Positions 60,568-64,000 of a stretch of DNA of 64,000 nt are shown piece by piece. The position numbers were made by a program, and so were the translations under genes. This DNA comes from Fluviibacter sp039805865 (lineage in GTDB: Bacteria > Pseudomonadota > Gammaproteobacteria > Burkholderiales > Rhodocyclaceae): positions 1 to 64,000 of the forward strand of contig JBDLTI010000004.1 in assembly GCA_039805865.1 (NCBI GenBank), given 5' to 3'. A model generated the notes under the pieces. It did no database searches. It worked only from the letters and a program-made list of their open reading frames with translations, and had not been told where the DNA came from. The number at the start of each line of letters is the position of its first letter. Position 1 is the stretch's first letter.

Positions 60568-61281
60568 TTAATTGCCTGCCATGCCTGCGGCAACACGTAC
60601 AGCGGTGGTTACCCAATTGATAGCCAGTTTCTGGAAGGCCTCTGGCGAGCTGGATTCCATGCGGAAGGTTTCGCCCGACATCACGTAGACGCCTTCGCCC
60701 AGAATTTTGCCGCTGACGCTATCACGCATTTTGGCTTCAACAACCAGCGAAGGGGTCTTTGAGTCGACGCCAGTCGCCTTTTGTGCGGCGAATAGCACGG
60801 CAGACACAGGAATGACGTTCCATGGTTTAAAGCCATCGCCTTCGATTTCGGCGCCGGTAATGGCCACGCTCAGGCGGGCAATGCCAGGGCCCGGTTTATC
60901 AACCACATTAAAGCGCTTAGCTGCTTTTTCTTTGAGTTCGCTGTCGATCAGCATGCGGGTCTGATAAATGGTTTCTTCGCTCAAACCTTTTTTGCCTTCA
61001 TTCTTGAGGGCGGTTTGAAACAGAATAACCGGGTCGATCATCACGCCTTTCCAGTCGCTGCGATTGAAATTAGGACTGATATAACGATAGACCTTAACGC
61101 CAGGCGCCGGGCTATCGACTTCCGCAAGACGGTTGTATTCGGTCGATGTGAGGAATCCGGATTTCTGTGACTGTGTTAGACCGCCACCGCCGCAGGCTAC
61201 GAGCGCTAAAGCGGCTGCAGAAGTGACGGCAATTGTGCACATACGACCAAATAGATTGGATTGGTGTTGCTGGGTATTCAT
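60568..61281 (-). CDS. DUF3313 family lipoprotein
   Basis: 237 residues from ATG 61281, which has GGAG eight bases upstream. Signal peptide with lipobox LVAC. The body shows DUF3313 features: SGFLTSTEYNRL, VYRYISPNFNRSDWKGVMIDPV, and a late ARLSVAITGAEIEGDG. Predicted outer-membrane lipoprotein of unknown role. It heads the unit with the histidine phosphatase and the beta-sandwich protein. Confidence 0.82.
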   Translation of the reverse strand: MNTQQHQSNLFGRMCTIAVTSAAALALVACGGGGLTQSQKSGFLTSTEYNRLAEVDSPAPGVKVYRYISPNFNRSDWKGVMIDPVILFQTALKNEGKKGLSEETIYQTRMLIDSELKEKAAKRFNVVDKPGPGIARLSVAITGAEIEGDGFKPWNVIPVSAVLFAAQKATGVDSKTPSLVVEAKMRDSVSGKILGEGVYVMSGETFRMESSSPEAFQKLAINWVTTAVRVAAGMAGN

Positions 61282-61321
61282 GGTGAGACTCCGTTTGAGC
61301 GGTTTGAAAGATTCCACTGCC

Positions 61322-61353
61322 TAGACTAAAGCGAAGCGGCGGCTATGTCTAGC
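61322..61353. repeat. Inverted repeat CTAGAC ... GTCTAG upstream of the DUF3313 gene
   Basis: Six-base arms spaced by 20 bases within the 175-base divergent gap between the DUF3313 gene and the small peptide at 61457. It may be chance. The rest of the gap shows no gene. Confidence 0.25.
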
Positions 61354-61456
61354 GGGGCTTGGAATATTTTTGTGGGGTGCGACGGTTTGTGTCATCCGGC
61401 TGGAATCTGGGGCGTTATCGGCACTAGGCGTTTTAACTTTTATAGAGGAGTGCGCC

Positions 61457-61588
61457 ATGAAGAAAATGGTTTTATTGCTGTCGATTGCTTTATTGTCCGC
61501 AGTTGCTCAGCCTGCGCTGGCCGATGGCCGGGGCCATCATCATGGCTGCAGGGGTTATGGGTGGCTACCCCTTGATCTGGCGTTGTAG
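61457..61588 (+). CDS. Small exported His/Gly-rich peptide (43 residues)
   Basis: GAGGAG six bases before the ATG. Signal peptide KKMVLLLSIALLSAVAQPALA, then about 20 residues with GRGHHHGCRGYGW, which could bind metal. The last 24 bases overlap the end of the convergent AMP-ligase gene, so the present C-terminus (LPLDLAL) may be the result of rearrangement that joined the gene to the ligase. Similarity to a named family is not recognised. Confidence 0.55.
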   Translation: MKKMVLLLSIALLSAVAQPALADGRGHHHGCRGYGWLPLDLAL

Positions 61589-63082
61589 CGTTTGGTAGTC
61601 AATTTTGCCTGTCCGCAAGACCGGTAATTCAGCCATGTGGATTAATTCACGCGGCAAGTAGGTGTTGGGAATGCGGGACTCTGCAAAATACGACCGAACG
61701 GCTTCTAGCGTGAGGTCGGGATTATTGGTGTACAGGCGGATCAAGGTTTTGGCTTGTTCATCTGACTCGATGGCTATGGCGGCATGATGAAAGTCGGGCG
61801 AAAGCTTGGAGATTTCATCTTCGATGTAGCCCAGAGAAATCATTTCTCCCGCAATCTTGGTAAAACGCTTTTTGCGACCCTTGATGGCAAGGAACCCGTC
61901 TTCGTCTACGGTAACGATGTCGCCTGTGTCATACCAGCCATCGTTGAGGGATGAGCGATCTTCCATCAGGTCGTGTAAATAGGACTTCATGAGATTGCCG
62001 CCGCGCACATGGAGTACGCCGCCCTCTGTGATGCCCTCATGAGGCTCGATACGATATTCGATATGCGGCAGAATTCGCCCGACGCTGCCATGGCGTGAGG
62101 CCCCTGGCACGTTGACAGCAATCACAGGTCCAGCCTCTGTGGCACCATACCCTTCGAGCATGGTGATATTGAGCGATTCATACAGTTCACGTGTGCGCGG
62201 TTTTAGCCGTTCTGCACCGGAAACGACAAATCGTAGCGAGGCAAGGTCAGCTGAGTTTGCCACTTTAAACATTTGGGCTAGAAAGGTGTCGGTCGAAAGA
62301 AGAACGGTTGCCTGATGTTTGTGAATGAGCTGAAGGTTTTCTTTATGGCGCAGCGGTGACAAACCGATAATTGTTTTCATGCCATTTAACAGAGGCAATA
62401 GAACGCCAGCAGTGAGGCCGAAAGCATGAAAGTGCGGTAGCGCGCTAAACATCACTTCGTGTTTGCTGATCGGAAAAGCTTCGAGGATCTGGCTGCAGTT
62501 GGTGAGTAGGTTCCGGTGCGAGAGAACAACGGCCTTGGGGTCTGCCTCACTGCCGGATGTAAAAAGTATCACCGCAGCATCATCAGGCTGGCTGCGTTCT
62601 GTTTTTAAGCGTTTCAGTTTAACGCGGAGGGCACCGCTCAGCTTCGCCAGCCGGCCAATTTTTTTGGCGATATTTTCCAGAAAAACAGTCTGTATGCCGA
62701 GCGCAGCTAATTGATCGGGTAGATCATTCAACCCGCATTTATCGAGAAATTGATGCGAAGTCAGAACAACATCAAGATGACCCCGTTCACAGCAGCGAAG
62801 CAACGTAGGCACCGGAAAGGTGTAATTGAGAATGACTGCAGTTTTGTGGGCAAAGTTGCAACCCATTGTGGCAACGACGCCAGCCACACTGTTGGGCAGC
62901 AAACAGCCTACATGCCGACGGTGCGTCAGCGCCTCTATGCGACGTGAGAGTACCGCACAGCCGATAATCAGGCGATTAAAGGTCAGCGATCTGCCCAGCT
63001 CGTCATAAATAATAGGCTGTCGACTTCTATTGGCAGTGGCTGCCATCAAGAGGCGCTTCGGAATCGTGTTGTTAGCGGGCAT
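61565..63082 (-). CDS. AMP-dependent acyl-ACP/CoA ligase, Aas-like
   Basis: 505-residue adenylating enzyme. Phosphate loop VILFTSGSEADPKAVVLSHRN, LEGYGATEAGPVIAV, GWYDTGDIVTVDEDGFLAIKGRKKRFTKIAG and the C-terminal catalytic Lys of RTGKIDY. The sequence around VVATMGCNFAHKTAVILNYT is like the C-terminal half of Aas, the 2-acylglycerophosphoethanolamine acyltransferase/acyl-ACP synthetase; the acyltransferase half is absent. Probable substrate a fatty acid, but not proven. 15 bases downstream of a helicase-nuclease gene. Confidence 0.85.
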   Translation of the reverse strand: MPANNTIPKRLLMAATANRSRQPIIYDELGRSLTFNRLIIGCAVLSRRIEALTHRRHVGCLLPNSVAGVVATMGCNFAHKTAVILNYTFPVPTLLRCCERGHLDVVLTSHQFLDKCGLNDLPDQLAALGIQTVFLENIAKKIGRLAKLSGALRVKLKRLKTERSQPDDAAVILFTSGSEADPKAVVLSHRNLLTNCSQILEAFPISKHEVMFSALPHFHAFGLTAGVLLPLLNGMKTIIGLSPLRHKENLQLIHKHQATVLLSTDTFLAQMFKVANSADLASLRFVVSGAERLKPRTRELYESLNITMLEGYGATEAGPVIAVNVPGASRHGSVGRILPHIEYRIEPHEGITEGGVLHVRGGNLMKSYLHDLMEDRSSLNDGWYDTGDIVTVDEDGFLAIKGRKKRFTKIAGEMISLGYIEDEISKLSPDFHHAAIAIESDEQAKTLIRLYTNNPDLTLEAVRSYFAESRIPNTYLPRELIHMAELPVLRTGKIDYQTLQRQIKG

Positions 63083-63097
63083 GATGAACCCCTTTGT

Positions 63098-64000
63098 TTA
63101 TATTTCGATCAGTGTGCCATGCGTGGGGAAGAAGATGGCGGTACGTATAGGCAAGCCTTCTTTGGCAAACAGTGCGGCATAGCGTTCCAGTTGCGGCTTA
63201 TAACTGAGCGCCTTACTTTCGAGTTGCTGATCAGCGGGTACGTCAGAATCTATGATGCGCAATGTTTTATAGTCGATAATCCAGCGCTCACCATCGCTAA
63301 TGAACGTACGGTCAATCACATGATGGTTAAAGGTTTGTGTAACGTCGGGTTGGAGGCTGCTCATGGGGACTTCGCAACCAGCTTCCTCCTGAGGGCCGAG
63401 CAACCAGCGTCCCTGTTCGCTGTTCAGCGCGCCTAAAAGCGCTTCTTCAACAAGCTTGGCCGCATCGCGGCAGGTAATGGATTCATGCCCATCGCTGGCT
63501 AAGCATTGTTCAAAGTAGGGTAAAAGTTGGGAAATGCGTTCGCTCGGCCAAGCCATTAGCCCATCGTTGGCAATCGCTTCAAGGTAGCGATGCGTGAGCG
63601 TACCAACCGCCATGTCGATCGTATGATTTTCTGTAGCACCTGATGGATCGAGGGATGGAAACGATTCAGGGATATTAGCGATCGTCGTGGGTTCGATTAA
63701 GTAGTCATTGCGCAGCCGGATCAAGCGCGGGACAAACTGTCCGGAATCGATTGTGTTGGCAGGAGCGGTACGCTCCGCAGAATGTGCCGCCGCTAAAAAA
63801 TGGCTTTCTAGTGCAGGCCATAGGGGCGCAAGTAAAGAACTGGTAGCCGGAGCCTTCAGGGCGTTGGTGGTTTCACCTTTAGGGTCGCGATAGGCCACAC
63901 CCAGTAGATGCAGGCAACGTTCTGCCCGGGTGACGGCAACATAAAGTACACGCTGTGCTTCGTTCAGACTCCGGATTTTTTCCAGATTGCGTAACAGGTC
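63098..64000 (-). CDS. UvrD/AddA-type helicase-nuclease, C-terminal part
   Basis: The frame remains open to the edge of the window, so only about 300 C-terminal residues are seen. They start with DLLRNLEKIRSLNEAQRVLYVAVTRAERCLHLLG (in parts), the helicase motif VI of UvrD/AddA proteins. The far C-terminus has the PD-(D/E)xK nuclease core GERWIIDYKT with the following SYKPQLERYAALF. This fits an AddA- or RecB-like double-strand-break repair enzyme; a decision needs the missing part. A GTG at 63898 is internal and should not be used as start. Confidence 0.85.
   Translation of the reverse strand, partial: DLLRNLEKIRSLNEAQRVLYVAVTRAERCLHLLGVAYRDPKGETTNALKAPATSSLLAPLWPALESHFLAAAHSAERTAPANTIDSGQFVPRLIRLRNDYLIEPTTIANIPESFPSLDPSGATENHTIDMAVGTLTHRYLEAIANDGLMAWPSERISQLLPYFEQCLASDGHESITCRDAAKLVEEALLGALNSEQGRWLLGPQEEAGCEVPMSSLQPDVTQTFNHHVIDRTFISDGERWIIDYKTLRIIDSDVPADQQLESKALSYKPQLERYAALFAKEGLPIRTAIFFPTHGTLIEI

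Overview
The window looks like chromosomal core sequence of a betaproteobacterium, most likely order Burkholderiales. The signs are a mid-50s percent GC composition, the neighbourhoods lpxL-dapF-DUF484-xerC, pyrR-pyrB-pyrC' next to yqgE-ruvX, pilT divergent from yggS-proC, nadD-rsfS-rlmH-maf, two BPSS1780-type membrane proteins, and a TPP-riboswitch thiD-thiC unit. I see no rRNA, tRNA, CRISPR array, insertion sequence or phage gene. Nearly every base is coding, and convergent genes often share their stop codons.

Layout. 0-6 kb (plus): end of a lipid A acyltransferase, dapF, DUF484, xerC, rlmI and two transporters. 6-18 kb (mostly minus): lysA-lptM, cyaY (plus), PBP1A, then the thiamine/haem block thiC, thiD with TPP riboswitch, hemL and thiE; next rubredoxin plus a lone PilH-like receiver (plus), a GDT1-type cation exporter and photolyase (minus). 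18-22 kb (plus): yqgE-ruvX-pyrR-pyrB-pyrC', each overlapping the next. 22-24 kb (minus): yggS-proC-yggU. 24-26 kb (plus): pilT and a hydrolase of lower GC. 26-33 kb: rlmL, hemJ, an SDR protein, a ferredoxin-reductase-type flavoprotein, polA and a LOG-family protein. 33-37.6 kb (plus): an exported protein, two BPSS1780 proteins, nadD, rsfS, rlmH, maf. 37.6-44 kb: a glycosyltransferase-like gene with trhP, then rng, a MaoC hydratase, a succinate-semialdehyde dehydrogenase and an NlpC/P60 lipoprotein. 44-54 kb: a long minus run from a small membrane protein and SCO through FAA hydrolase, uppP, rnb, a TonB-like protein, aroE, mtgA and fumC to maeA. 54-64 kb is more accessory: CBS protein, TAXI-type binding protein, RlpA, small secreted proteins, DUF3300, a Rap1a/Tai-like protein, a histidine phosphatase, a DUF3313 lipoprotein, an Aas-like AMP ligase and the end of a helicase-nuclease.

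Functionally the window covers cell-wall and lipid A synthesis (lpxL, dapF, lysA, mrcA, mtgA, uppP, rlpA), thiamine, haem and pyrimidine synthesis, ribosome and tRNA maturation (rlmI, rlmL, rlmH, rsfS, trhP, rng), DNA repair (polA, phr, xerC, the helicase-nuclease) and central carbon metabolism (fumC, maeA, gabD).

No clear new multi-gene system emerged. The best leads are local: a symmetric -10 element placed to give leaderless divergent transcripts of phr and yqgE; a PilH-like receiver whose phospho-acceptor Asp is Glu; a nadD that seems to start with CTG; an RsfS with a histone-H1-like Lys/Ala/Pro tail; a pyrC' without metal ligands; an RlpA lacking the expected His; and a run of small exported proteins at 57-61.6 kb. 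All positions were read by eye; family assignments rest on motifs and have not been tested by search.
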